DNA of 15,192 nt from CAZVWV01 sp964631745 (GCA_964631745.1 CAZVWV010000096.1:1-15192), one strand, 5' to 3'; counted from the first letter of the stretch, positions 7,218-14,661 are shown. The notes: a model not told the origin generated them from the letters alone. Numbers and translations are program-made.

Positions 7218-9173
7218 ATGAAAAGTTTCCCCTACGTAATACTTTACGCCTTTGTGCTCATTTTGGCGTGCATACCATTGTACATGGTCAGTGCTGAAAT
7301 ACCCTCGCCGCTGGCCTCACTCAGGGTCGTTTCGGTTCTAAATTTGCTGGGATGGTGCGGTGTTATGGTGTTCCTGCTGGCGCGCATCGACTCACGCCGA
7401 AGAATTTACAAGATTGCAAAATCAATCGGTGCAGATACCAGGTCGAGCTCTTTTGAAGATATGCTGCAAAATTTGTTACGGGAAGTTAGCCGCAAAAATG
7501 ATGCCTTCGCGATTAATCTAGTGGAGCGCAAGATCACCTCAAAAAAGGAGCTCTCCAAAGCGCTTGAGCATATTACAGCGCTGGCCTATAAAATCCTCAG
7601 CGCAGAATCGGCCGAGCTGGCGCTCTTTGACACCGATAGTGGGCTCTATCATAGCTCCTTTGTATTGGGAAAACCGTTTAGGTCAAGCGCTCAGGCCATG
7701 CTTTCTAACGCCGTCGAAGGCGGAAAGGAGGACGTTTCGCCGGAAGTTTTGATTCATCCGATTACCTTCGCCGGCAATATTCTTGGTAGTTTGAGGGTTT
7801 CGCTGAAGCGCGGAAAGCTACCAAACACTAGCGACAAGGAAGTCATGAAACTACTGGCCCTGCAAGGTGGCATGGCCATTATTAACAGTGAGTTTACAGA
7901 GAAACTCTTTACTCTAAAAAGGGCCTCCGAAGAATCCGTCAAAGCCAAGACAGGATTCTTGGCTAATCTGAGCCACGAAATTCGCGGGCCGTTGGGCATC
8001 ATGATGAATGCAGTTGAGCTAGTGCTTGACCAGTTGTGTGGCCCGGTCAGTGAGGATCAGAGCGAGACGCTTCAGATGGTAAAACGCAACGGCGAGCATC
8101 TGCTGGATCTTATTACTGACGTGCTCGACTATGCCAAGGTCGAGTCTGGCAGGATCACGCCGCAACGCACTGAGATTCTAGTCCCCGAACTTCTAAAAGA
8201 TATGTTGGGGGTAGTACGTGCCCAGGCCGAAATGAAAAAGCACAAACTGGTGCTGAAGGCCAGCGAAGAGGCGCTTGCGATCAGGGTGGATAAGCGGCAC
8301 ATCAGGCAGATGCTAATAAATATGCTCACAAATGCGATTAAGTACACCCCTGACGGAGGTACCATCGAAATTTGGGCAGAGCGAGTTCCGGTAAATAAAA
8401 TTCGCATCAATGTTAAAGATAGCGGAGTCGGTATCGAAGATGCCCACCGTCACAAAGTCTTCGCGGCCTTTGAACGTATCGAAAACGCCTATTCGGTAAC
8501 TCAGGTCGGAACTGGGCTGGGGATGCCGCTTACGAAGAAGTTAGCGGAGGTTAACGGTGGTTTGATTGATTTTCGTTCCGCTCCAAATAAAGGCTCTCAT
8601 TTTTGGTTATTGTTCCCCTCCGCGGAATACACCTCTCAAATTCATCTGGACCAAGAGACAGAAGAGCTTGAGGTTAAAGGCAACGGTGATTCGATTCTAC
8701 TAATCGAGCGCGACCAAGGCGAGCGCGCGATGTTGTCCAAATATTTATCCCACCTTGGGTTTAATGTTTCTGCCTGCGGAAGTAAGGCTGAGGCGGCTGA
8801 ATTGTTGCGGCAGAAGCCGTTCCAACTGGTAATTGTAGATAATAACGCCGCAGACGATCACAATGACGACCTCTTGAGCGGCCTTAGAGAGAACTCTAAG
8901 GTGCCTGCCATGCCGGTCATGTTAATCTCAAGTCGAGCGTTTGCGTTTGACATCGAAAAGTATCTTAAGGCGGGCGTCGACCGTTGCATTATTAAACCGA
9001 TTGCGCTCAAAAAACTATCACAGACTTGCCGTGAATTGATTAATGGTACATATCGCGGCGCGGTTATTGATAGTAGTGAGCTCGATATCGGAGCGAAAGC
9101 CAAGGAGAAGAAGCCGCAGGAGTCAAATCCCACACGCACCAAGGTTATGCAGCTTGATGACATATTGCACTAG
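7218..9173 (+). CDS. Membrane hybrid histidine kinase with C-terminal receiver domain
   Basis: This 651-aa sensor kinase should sit in the inner membrane. Hydrophobic segments at about 6-25 and 35-55 form two membrane passes with almost no periplasmic loop. A cytoplasmic region at about 95-225 looks like a GAF-type sensor (inference). The HisKA domain has the phosphoacceptor His253 in NLSHEIRGPLG. The ATPase domain has the N-box Asn372 (MLTNAIKYTPDGG), DSGVGI at 401-406 and GTGLGM at 431-436. The receiver (about 491-606) keeps the acidic pair E497/D499, phospho-acceptor candidate D541 (LVIVD), S571 and K593 (IIKPI). A charged 40-residue tail follows. No separate response regulator or output gene is adjacent, so phosphate may pass internally and onward to a distant partner. 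The ATG at 7218 has GAGG only 2 nt upstream. Confidence 0.93.
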   Translation: MKSFPYVILYAFVLILACIPLYMVSAEIPSPLASLRVVSVLNLLGWCGVMVFLLARIDSRRRIYKIAKSIGADTRSSSFEDMLQNLLREVSRKNDAFAINLVERKITSKKELSKALEHITALAYKILSAESAELALFDTDSGLYHSSFVLGKPFRSSAQAMLSNAVEGGKEDVSPEVLIHPITFAGNILGSLRVSLKRGKLPNTSDKEVMKLLALQGGMAIINSEFTEKLFTLKRASEESVKAKTGFLANLSHEIRGPLGIMMNAVELVLDQLCGPVSEDQSETLQMVKRNGEHLLDLITDVLDYAKVESGRITPQRTEILVPELLKDMLGVVRAQAEMKKHKLVLKASEEALAIRVDKRHIRQMLINMLTNAIKYTPDGGTIEIWAERVPVNKIRINVKDSGVGIEDAHRHKVFAAFERIENAYSVTQVGTGLGMPLTKKLAEVNGGLIDFRSAPNKGSHFWLLFPSAEYTSQIHLDQETEELEVKGNGDSILLIERDQGERAMLSKYLSHLGFNVSACGSKAEAAELLRQKPFQLVIVDNNAADDHNDDLLSGLRENSKVPAMPVMLISSRAFAFDIEKYLKAGVDRCIIKPIALKKLSQTCRELINGTYRGAVIDSSELDIGAKAKEKKPQESNPTRTKVMQLDDILH

Positions 9174-9210
9174 CGCCATTTTTCGGGCGGGCAAGCGGCC
9201 GAATACTATA

Positions 9211-9456
9211 CTAAACGCGAATATCTAAAGAGGCAGGCTGCCCTTCGGCCTTGGCGACCGCAATCGGCGCATCGCTCACCACATTCTCAGGCGTATCTTT
9301 TTTCTTTTCTTTCTCTTGTTGAGCGTGATCGCGCTGTGAGCGCTCCTCGTCAAAGGAGACGGCATCGGCTGTGGCGGTCTTTTTTACTTGTGCTTCGATT
9401 CTTTCAGCAGAGGTCTGCTGATAAACAGGAATAAGCGTTTGAATCCTTTCAATCAT
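9211..9456 (-). CDS. Small charged hypothetical protein, 81 aa
   Basis: I do not recognise this protein. It starts MIERIQTLIPVYQQTSAERIE, continues through a lysine/glutamate-rich, probably disordered middle (QEKEKKKDTPE) and ends SLDIRV. No membrane segment or signal peptide is present. The start is chosen at the ATG on the complement of 9454-9456 because GGAGG (complement of 9465-9469) lies 8 nt upstream; a TTG seven codons earlier would place that ribosome-binding site inside the coding sequence. It converges with the kinase gene, ending 37 bp past its stop, and diverges from the gene at 9662. The strong ribosome-binding site supports expression; function is unknown. Confidence 0.6.
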   Translation of the reverse strand: MIERIQTLIPVYQQTSAERIEAQVKKTATADAVSFDEERSQRDHAQQEKEKKKDTPENVVSDAPIAVAKAEGQPASLDIRV

Positions 9457-9661
9457 CGTTGTCGCCCTCCGTGGCAATTTAGTAACCCAACCCTTAGTTG
9501 CGCGTCAGTCCTTAACGCTGGTCCAACGGTTGCATATATTACTTTCGACAGAGTAGTAATTTTTCTTAAGCATTCTTGCATAGCAAGCATCTTAATTAAG
9601 TAAGCAGATTATCCTGACGACTGTAGTATTAAGATGTTGACTTTGAGGGAAAAGGAGTAAC

Positions 9662-9988
9662 GTGCAAAAAAACAAAGAAAATACAGCTATTTACGTGGCA
9701 TTTGAAGAGCTAGAGCCCTTCGATCCCTCTAAGCCTGAAAAGAACCTTTTACGGGCAGTATTAGCTTCCGCCATGAACGATTTACGTCAAACCGGGGATG
9801 TGGGGCGCAAAGCACACGAGTATTTTCTTAGCAGAGATGAGCGCTATATCTTCTCTTTTAGATCAGTTTGCAACTTCCTAGACCTTGACCCCAAAACAAT
9901 GCTTTGGGTAGTAGGTCTCAGAGAGGATTCCCTTGGCCGCACGCGGCCCAATGAGAAATCGAAGGAATGCTCGCTTGCCGTAGACTAG
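9662..9988 (+). CDS. Small conserved-type hypothetical protein, 108 aa
   Basis: The function is not known. Residues 51-80 contain AHEYFLSRDERYIFSF followed by SVCNFLDLDPKTM. This resembles, from memory, a family of small deltaproteobacterial proteins with the pattern W/YFxSxDxxxxFSFxSVCxxLGLDPxxLR, which reads like a helix-turn-helix-like core; that is pattern memory, not a search. No membrane segment is present. The GTG start has an excellent Shine-Dalgarno, AAGGAG at 9652-9657, 4 nt upstream. A -10-like TAGTAT at 9624-9629 would give a leader of about 26 nt, though no good -35 is visible. The last 22 nt overlap the next gene, so the two may be translationally coupled. The 205-bp gap upstream otherwise holds only a short CTTGC/GCAAG dyad near 9576-9588. 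Confidence 0.65.
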   Translation: MQKNKENTAIYVAFEELEPFDPSKPEKNLLRAVLASAMNDLRQTGDVGRKAHEYFLSRDERYIFSFRSVCNFLDLDPKTMLWVVGLREDSLGRTRPNEKSKECSLAVD

Positions 9989-10653
9989 TTGGAGCATGTA
10001 TCCTTGGTTTCGTGATTGAAAATTCTTCAAGCGAAGCCCAAGCCACGCTTGGGCTAAAACATAGCTATTGCTTTAGCGCGGCTACGGCGCCTTTCTTTCT
10101 TCTGGTGCACGGTAGGGCCGGAACAGTTGATTTAATGTGGACCTTTCGACGTTGTTTGCCCGAGTTTGCAAATGTTATTTCGGTTGAAGCGCCGCTAGCG
10201 GATCCGATCGGCGGCTATAGTTGGTGGCCGATCGAACGAGCCGAATGGGAAAGCGGTGCCATGATCGCCTATCAAACGCTCGTGGTGTTTTTAGAGCAGG
10301 CACAGGAATTTTATAATCTAAGACCGGTGAGTAAGGCAGCGCTTGGTTTTTCGCAGGGTGGGGGACTGCTTTCATTACTGGTACAGCGCGCACCCCATGC
10401 TCTGGACGCGGCGGCGCTCCTGGCAAGTTTTGTGATTGAAGACACGGCGCTGCCCGCTCCACCACTGCCAAAGATTTTCATGGCGCATGGCAGTGCCGAT
10501 AAAACCATTCCTATCACTAAGGCCCAGGCCGGTTCGGAATATCTTAAGCATAAAGGATTTTCGGTGGAGTTCGTGGAGGATAGTGTCGGTCATAAAGTCG
10601 GGGCTGGTGGAATGCGGGAGCTAAAGTCATTTTGCGGGTTGTTTCGGAGTTGA
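9967..10653 (+). CDS. Alpha/beta hydrolase of the phospholipase/carboxylesterase type
   Basis: The protein has the serine-hydrolase layout of the small esterase family (Abhydrolase_2, YpfH-like). The oxyanion strand is FFLLVHGRAG at 43-52, the nucleophile elbow GFSQGG puts Ser129 in place, the acid is Asp178 in MAHGSADKTIP, and the base is His209 in DSVGHKVG. The fold spans essentially the whole 228 aa, and no signal peptide is convincing, so a cytosolic esterase or acyl-hydrolase on a small or protein-linked ester is likely; the substrate cannot be read. The start is uncertain. The ATG at 9967 overlaps the previous gene by 22 nt with AAGGA directly abutting it; a GTG at 10012 would remove a poorly conserved-looking N-terminus of 15 residues. 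The 10654-10720 gap shows no clear terminator. Confidence 0.85.
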   Translation: MLACRRLVGACILGFVIENSSSEAQATLGLKHSYCFSAATAPFFLLVHGRAGTVDLMWTFRRCLPEFANVISVEAPLADPIGGYSWWPIERAEWESGAMIAYQTLVVFLEQAQEFYNLRPVSKAALGFSQGGGLLSLLVQRAPHALDAAALLASFVIEDTALPAPPLPKIFMAHGSADKTIPITKAQAGSEYLKHKGFSVEFVEDSVGHKVGAGGMRELKSFCGLFRS

Positions 10654-10745
10654 TTAAATCTGACTGGGCCCCTGACGCCTTCTGCCCGTCATATCTAAAA
10701 CTTATTGAGAAAGGATACATTTGCCATCGGTGAAACTCGCCTTAG

Positions 10746-10765
10746 TGTCTAGGGTGTGCTATAAA
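10746..10765 (+). promoter_or_regulatory. Extended -10 promoter of lolA (shared 19-nt block)
   Basis: TGTCTAGGGTGTGCTATAA (10746-10764) ends in an extended -10 element, TGC-TATAAA, with the hexamer at 10760-10765. Exactly 6 nt later is the ATG at 10772. The same block, 17 of 19 positions identical, occurs at 14297-14315 at the same distance from another start codon. No good -35 is present, as often with extended -10 promoters. Confidence 0.6.
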
Positions 10766-10771
10766 AACTTA

Positions 10772-11554
10772 ATGTTTATCCGGAGCACCAATGCCTCACA
10801 GGGGGGCCCTTTCATTTTGTCGTCTTGGATGGTGTTATCACGCGTCTCGCTTTTTGTAACGTTTGCTCTGGTGCTCTCCCTGCACGGCGTTTTGAATTCG
10901 GCCCAAGCCGAATCCAGCGCCTTTCAATGCGGGACGCAGGCCGCGCTTTCGGCTGCAAAGAGAACAGAGCTGTTAGATAAGGTCCAAAATAACTACGGCG
11001 CTGTTCGTAGTCTTACGGCAAGTTTTCTTCAGTATTCATATTTGGCGTCACTTGAAACTTCTGAAACCAGTTCTGGGAAGGTCTGGTTCGATAAGCCCGG
11101 TAAGATGCATTGGCACTATGTAGAGCCGGATGCCCAAGATTTTCTTGTTCGTAACGATACGGTCTGGTTGTATCAAGAACTGGATAACCAAATTATCATT
11201 GATGAATTTCGAAAAATCCTGCTTTCGGACGCTCCTGTATCCTTCCTTATGGGGCTAGGAAACTTGCGTCGAGATTTCGAGGTGCGAAGCGCTTGTCAAA
11301 ACGAAGACGGCTTGCTTTTTGAATTGGTGCCTCGTGCCAAAGGGGGCGGCGCGTCAGACCTTAAAGGCTTTAAGCTTTTGGTGGATCCGCAAAGTTTTAT
11401 GCCGAAGGGAGCCTCGGTTACAGATGTTGGCGATAACATTACTTCGATAATTCTAAGTGATTTGAAGACCAACAGCACCGTTCCTGCCGGAACGTTCGAG
11501 CCTAATTTTCCTAAGAGCGCCGACATTATAGACCGAAGGAAAGCTAATGGCTAA
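10772..11554 (+). CDS. lolA: Outer-membrane lipoprotein carrier protein LolA
   Basis: LolA is the periplasmic shuttle that takes lipoproteins from the LolCDE transporter to the outer membrane. From the ATG at 10772 the protein is 260 aa. A hydrophobic signal segment lies at about 25-40, with a cleavage site after SAQA (residue 46). The mature part shows the LolA pattern: YGAVRSLTASFLQ near 75-87, then GKVWFDKPGKMHW at 102-114 followed by YVEPD, and DTVWLYQELDNQ near 129-140. Three starts compete. TTG 10721 has a Shine-Dalgarno (AAGGA, 10711-10715). ATG 10772 fits the leaderless promoter. ATG 10829 gives the most canonical short signal peptide. I prefer 10772 because of the shared promoter block. 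It overlaps rimO by 8 nt. No LolB or LolCDE gene is in the window. Confidence 0.88.
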   Translation: MFIRSTNASQGGPFILSSWMVLSRVSLFVTFALVLSLHGVLNSAQAESSAFQCGTQAALSAAKRTELLDKVQNNYGAVRSLTASFLQYSYLASLETSETSSGKVWFDKPGKMHWHYVEPDAQDFLVRNDTVWLYQELDNQIIIDEFRKILLSDAPVSFLMGLGNLRRDFEVRSACQNEDGLLFELVPRAKGGGASDLKGFKLLVDPQSFMPKGASVTDVGDNITSIILSDLKTNSTVPAGTFEPNFPKSADIIDRRKANG

Positions 11555-13010
11555 GGGGTTGAGTGTTTTAGATAACGCAGATTCAGGCTGCGCCACGCAA
11601 TCGCCCAAGCTTAATCTTGCGCAATCAAACCATCTGTTAAAGGCTGGGAAATTCAAGGGCAAAGCTGCTCTCGTGACTTTAGGGTGCGCAAAAAATCAGG
11701 TGGACTCGGAGGTGATGTTAGGCGTATTGATGCGCGACGGATTCGAGGTGGTCAGCGATTTGGCCGAGGCAGATCTGGCTATCGTTAACACTTGCGGGTT
11801 TCTTAAGAGCTCTGTGAAAGAGTCAATCGATGCTGTGCTCTCTGTCGCCGATTATAAAAAAACGGGAAAACTTCGCAAGTTGATCATGGCCGGGTGTGCG
11901 GTCGAGCGTTATGGAGCCGAGCTCGCTAAGGAGCTGCCCGAGGTTGATCACTTTGTTTCCATCGATAATATTCTGAAGATTGCTGAAGTTTCTGAAAGGG
12001 ATGGCGAGAATTTATTTGCAGGCGCTGAACGGCCATACTTTCTTTACGACGATAAGATGCCTAGGCATCTCTCAACCAGGTCGCACACGGCCTTTGTTAA
12101 GATTTCAGAGGGCTGCGATCGTCCGTGCACTTTTTGTATCATTCCAGCGCTGCGCGGAAAGCTGCGAAGTCGCGCACTAGATTCCGTCATTCGGGAAGCA
12201 CAACAGCTGGGCGAGATGGGGGTACAAGAGATAAACCTCGTAGCCCAAGACGCCACCGCTTACGGCAAAGATCTAGGTAATTTGGGGCTTTTAAAACTCT
12301 TGCAAGAGCTGGACGCTACCCAAGCTGTGCCCTGGATTAGATTGCTTTACGCTTATCCAATAGGGATTGATGCTGAGCTCTTGCGTGCCCTAGTGGATCT
12401 GCCTCGTGTTTGCGAGTATTTGGATCTGCCTCTTCAGCACAGCAGTCAGAGCGTGCTAAAAGCTATGCAGCGTCCGCTTGGTCGGTACGCTCCTCGCGAA
12501 ATAGTGAAATACATAAGACAGATCGCGCCGGAGCTCCATCTTAGGACGACCTTCATTGTGGGGTTTCCGGGTGAGAGTGAGAAAGACGTAGACGACCTGG
12601 AGAGTTTTATCAGCGAAGGGCACTTCAGCAACGTGGGAATTTTCACGTACTCCCCGGAGGATGGTACTCCCAGCGCACTGATGGGCGCGCAGGTTCCGGA
12701 GAACGAGAAGAAGGCTCGCCGGGCTCAGCTGATGCGCGCCCAGCAAGCCGTAGTAGGGAAGCGCTTGGAAAGCTTCGTTGGAAAGAGACTCGAGGTGTTG
12801 ATTGAAGGGATTCACGACGATAGCGAACTTTTGTATGTAGGCAGGACTCGCTTTCAGGCACCCGAAGTTGATGGACTGGTAATCATTAACGACGCAGAGC
12901 AGGGGCTTGAGCTATGCGCTGGCAAACGAGGGCAGGTTGAAATTACTGAAGTTAGCGGGTATGACCTCGTGGGTTGCCTTAAGTCAGTTAACTCAAGTAT
13001 TAACCCATAA
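11547..13010 (+). CDS. rimO: Ribosomal protein S12 methylthiotransferase RimO
   Basis: RimO is a radical-SAM enzyme with two 4Fe-4S clusters that adds a methylthio group to an aspartate of ribosomal protein S12. The N-terminal UPF0004 domain has its cluster cysteines at C47 (LGCAKNQVDSE), C83 (NTCGFL) and C117 (AGCAVE). The radical-SAM triad is C190, C194 and C197 in EGCDRPCTFCIIP. Later blocks AQDATAYGKDL, YLDLPLQHSSQ and IVGFPGESE are RimO-type rather than MiaB-type, and a C-terminal TRAM-like domain covers about 420-487. The 487 aa include some 36 extra N-terminal residues relative to usual family members. The ATG is supported by AAGGA at 11536-11540, and it overlaps the lolA stop, so the two are translationally coupled. 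Confidence 0.94.
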   Translation: MAKGLSVLDNADSGCATQSPKLNLAQSNHLLKAGKFKGKAALVTLGCAKNQVDSEVMLGVLMRDGFEVVSDLAEADLAIVNTCGFLKSSVKESIDAVLSVADYKKTGKLRKLIMAGCAVERYGAELAKELPEVDHFVSIDNILKIAEVSERDGENLFAGAERPYFLYDDKMPRHLSTRSHTAFVKISEGCDRPCTFCIIPALRGKLRSRALDSVIREAQQLGEMGVQEINLVAQDATAYGKDLGNLGLLKLLQELDATQAVPWIRLLYAYPIGIDAELLRALVDLPRVCEYLDLPLQHSSQSVLKAMQRPLGRYAPREIVKYIRQIAPELHLRTTFIVGFPGESEKDVDDLESFISEGHFSNVGIFTYSPEDGTPSALMGAQVPENEKKARRAQLMRAQQAVVGKRLESFVGKRLEVLIEGIHDDSELLYVGRTRFQAPEVDGLVIINDAEQGLELCAGKRGQVEITEVSGYDLVGCLKSVNSSINP

Positions 13011-13021
13011 CGATTAGAGAT

Positions 13022-13795
13022 ATGAGCGCTCCCAAGATCGGAATCTTCATTATCGCCTATAACGCGGTCGATCATCTGATAAAAACCATCTCGCGAATTC
13101 CGGCCCCTATATATGAGCGTGTGCATGAGATTTTTGTGATCGACGATGCCAGCCAGGATAACTCCTATTATGCGGCTCTCGGGTACAAGCATGAATATGA
13201 CATGAAAAAACTTACGGTTATGCGTAACAAAGTTAATTTAGGCTACGGAGGCAATCAAAAAGCCGGCTACCGGTACGCGATTGAGCGCGGTCTCGATATT
13301 GTGGCTTTGATACACGGCGATGGCCAGTACGCACCCGAAGCCTTGCCTGAGTTGCTCGAACCTTTAGAGAAGGGGGAGGCCGACATGGTGTTCGGGTCCC
13401 GGATGAGAGTGCCGTTTCAGGCACTGAAAGGCGGCATGCCCTTTTATAAATATTTCGGCAACAGGGTGCTGACGTTTTTGCAAAATAGGCTTACTGGACT
13501 AAATTTGAGCGAGTATCACTCCGGCTACCGCCTCTACTCCATGCAAGCCCTTAAGCAGATCCCTTTTGAGAGATTCTCCGATATCTGGCATTTTGATACG
13601 GAGATTATTTTGGCGCTGGCGGAGCACAAATTCCGCATTGCCGAGCGACCAATCCCAACCTATTACGGCGATGAGATCTGCCATGTAAACGGCATTCCGT
13701 ATGCGTTTAACTGTTTAAAAACCACAATTGGCTACTACCGGGCGCGTCGCCTTGACCGGCAGCCCTCGCCGGCACCGCCCCGAATTAATACTTGA
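13022..13795 (+). CDS. Family 2 glycosyltransferase (polyprenyl-phosphate sugar transferase-like)
   Basis: This 257-aa GT-A fold enzyme resembles the dolichyl/undecaprenyl-phosphate sugar transferases. The N-terminal nucleotide-binding part reads KIGIFIIAYNA at 5-15, FVIDDASQDN at 38-47 and NKVNLGYGGNQKAG at 69-82. The metal-binding DxD equivalent is HGDGQYAPE at 98-106. The acceptor-side motif is FGSRMRVP at 124-131, and YHSGYRLYS at 165-173 follows. There are no C-terminal membrane helices, so it is a soluble or peripheral enzyme acting at the cytosolic face of the inner membrane. Donor and acceptor cannot be read. It begins 11 nt after rimO with a weak GAGA ribosome-binding site, so it probably rides on the lolA-rimO transcript. 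A functional link to those genes is not evident. Confidence 0.88.
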   Translation: MSAPKIGIFIIAYNAVDHLIKTISRIPAPIYERVHEIFVIDDASQDNSYYAALGYKHEYDMKKLTVMRNKVNLGYGGNQKAGYRYAIERGLDIVALIHGDGQYAPEALPELLEPLEKGEADMVFGSRMRVPFQALKGGMPFYKYFGNRVLTFLQNRLTGLNLSEYHSGYRLYSMQALKQIPFERFSDIWHFDTEIILALAEHKFRIAERPIPTYYGDEICHVNGIPYAFNCLKTTIGYYRARRLDRQPSPAPPRINT

Positions 13796-13826
13796 GTAGC
13801 TAGCAAAATAAGGCTAAGCTCCTAAG

Positions 13827-13847
13827 GCAGTTTTGTGGAAAAACTGC
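13827..13847. repeat. Perfect 8-bp stem-loop without a U-tract
   Basis: GCAGTTTT (13827-13834), a GTGGA loop and AAAACTGC (13840-13847) form a perfect stem after the glycosyltransferase stop. Neither strand has a T-run after it, so a role as a classical intrinsic terminator is weak; a processed mRNA end or protein-binding dyad is equally possible. The following 13848-13907 segment is AT-rich with no clear promoter. Confidence 0.45.
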
Positions 13848-13907
13848 AATATAGAAAGAATCGAAATAGTTAAATATTTTAATAAGCAGTATTGCGGGAG
13901 AATCTAA

Positions 13908-14180
13908 GTGTCGGGACGAAGAAATATCGCACGTGGACGTAGGGGCGCTAGAGTTATTCCGCATATTAGTGTGGCGCGTTTACGAGGCAGTTTAAGAGAG
14001 CCGCGAAATGTGGATCTTCCGTTTGCTAATGCTACCCCGGATACCGTGGTCACCAAAATTATGCCGCTCACAATCGCACCCGTGCTTGCCTCGGGCAACC
14101 GCATCCGCTCTGTTCGGCGTGATTCTAAGGTAATTTATCTTTCGGCCGTTATAAGCGCACGGGCGCGCGCCGCGAAGTAA
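13908..14180 (+). CDS. Small arginine-rich hypothetical protein, 90 aa
   Basis: I do not recognise it. The N-terminus is strongly basic (SGRRNIARGRRGARV), further Arg clusters lie near 22-33 and 66-71, and the tail ends ARARAAK. The middle is moderately hydrophobic (VVTKIMPLTIAPVLAS) but too short and polar for a confident membrane helix. The basic character would fit nucleic acid or ribosome binding, but that is only composition-based inference. The GTG start has GGGAG 10 nt upstream. It sits between the glycosyltransferase and the ORF at 14323, on the same strand. It could be spurious, since Arg-rich ORFs arise easily in this composition. Confidence 0.4.
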   Translation: MSGRRNIARGRRGARVIPHISVARLRGSLREPRNVDLPFANATPDTVVTKIMPLTIAPVLASGNRIRSVRRDSKVIYLSAVISARARAAK

Positions 14181-14238
14181 GCGGTTAACTACTTGACCGG
14201 TTTACTAACGGAATGCAACGCGTGGGATAGTTGTAATA

Positions 14239-14271
14239 TGAGCAAGAATCCTTCCACAATCTATTTGCTCA
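14239..14271. repeat. 7-bp inverted repeat upstream of the 14323 ORF
   Basis: TGAGCAA (14239-14245) and TTGCTCA (14265-14271) are perfect complements separated by 19 nt. The dyad lies about 25 bp upstream of the extended -10 promoter block, where a regulator could bind, or it could simply be the end of the preceding transcript. Nothing else is supported in 14181-14296. Confidence 0.3.
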
Positions 14272-14296
14272 AATGTGCTGAGCTAGGGCGAGTAGC

Positions 14297-14316
14297 TGTC
14301 CAGGGTGTGCGATAAT
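14297..14316 (+). promoter_or_regulatory. Extended -10 promoter (second copy of the lolA block)
   Basis: TGTCCAGGGTGTGCGATAA (14297-14315) contains an extended -10, TGC-GATAAT, with the hexamer at 14311-14316. A GTG start codon follows after exactly 6 nt at 14323. The sequence and spacing duplicate those in front of lolA (10746-10764), with two mismatches in 19. Confidence 0.6.
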
Positions 14317-14322
14317 AGGGGC

Positions 14323-14661
14323 GTGCTAGCGCAGATCCCTTCACCTAAAGTTGCCGTTTCATCCAAAGGTGTCAAAGCCGGAATTTCAGTTAAGGCCAAG
14401 CCTCGCGTTTTAGCCTCAGTTGTCAGGAGCGTTGCCTTGCAATTTTTACGCTCATTACCGGAGGTTACATCTGTCCCCCAGACGACCTTAAGACTCTGGC
14501 CGACTCGTCACGACTCGCCACATTTAAGGCTGGGTGATTTGATGCCAGAAATTTTAGAAAGGGAAATTCGTGCCAACTCGCCTACAGGGCATCGCGGATT
14601 CTTTGGAATTTTAGGTGATATTATCGCTTTGCCTGTTAGAGCGATTGGATCAAATCTATAA
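14323..14661 (+). CDS. Hypothetical protein, 112 aa, predicted leaderless
   Basis: I do not recognise the protein. It begins MLAQIPSPKVAVSSKGVKAG, is rich in Lys, Val and Ser for the first 45 residues, has a Pro/His/Arg-rich middle (LWPTRHDSPHLRLGD), then an acidic helix-like LMPEILEREIRANS and a short hydrophobic end (GFFGILGDIIALPVRAIG). No signal peptide or catalytic motif is evident. The start is taken at the GTG at 14323 rather than the in-frame GTG at 14305, because 14305 lies inside the -10 promoter block and 14323 is at the predicted transcription start. There is no Shine-Dalgarno, as expected for a leaderless message. The shared promoter block is the main evidence that this ORF is real. 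Confidence 0.5.
   Translation: MLAQIPSPKVAVSSKGVKAGISVKAKPRVLASVVRSVALQFLRSLPEVTSVPQTTLRLWPTRHDSPHLRLGDLMPEILEREIRANSPTGHRGFFGILGDIIALPVRAIGSNL

Noticed and set aside
9457..9477. Upstream TTG start for the minus-strand 81-aa gene
   Set aside because: The GGAGG ribosome-binding site falls inside this extension and is correctly spaced for the ATG at 9456-9454.
13904..14104. 66-residue minus-strand ORF opposite the Arg-rich ORF
   Set aside because: No ribosome-binding site was apparent, whereas the plus-strand ORF has GGGAG before its GTG.
14238..14315. 25-codon plus-strand ORF (starts MSKNPSTIY) before the 14323 promoter
   Set aside because: No ribosome-binding site or promoter, no recognisable similarity, and it ends inside the promoter block.
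14305..14322. Upstream in-frame GTG start for the 112-aa ORF
   Set aside because: The codons would overlap the extended -10 element; the GTG at 14323 fits the expected transcription start.
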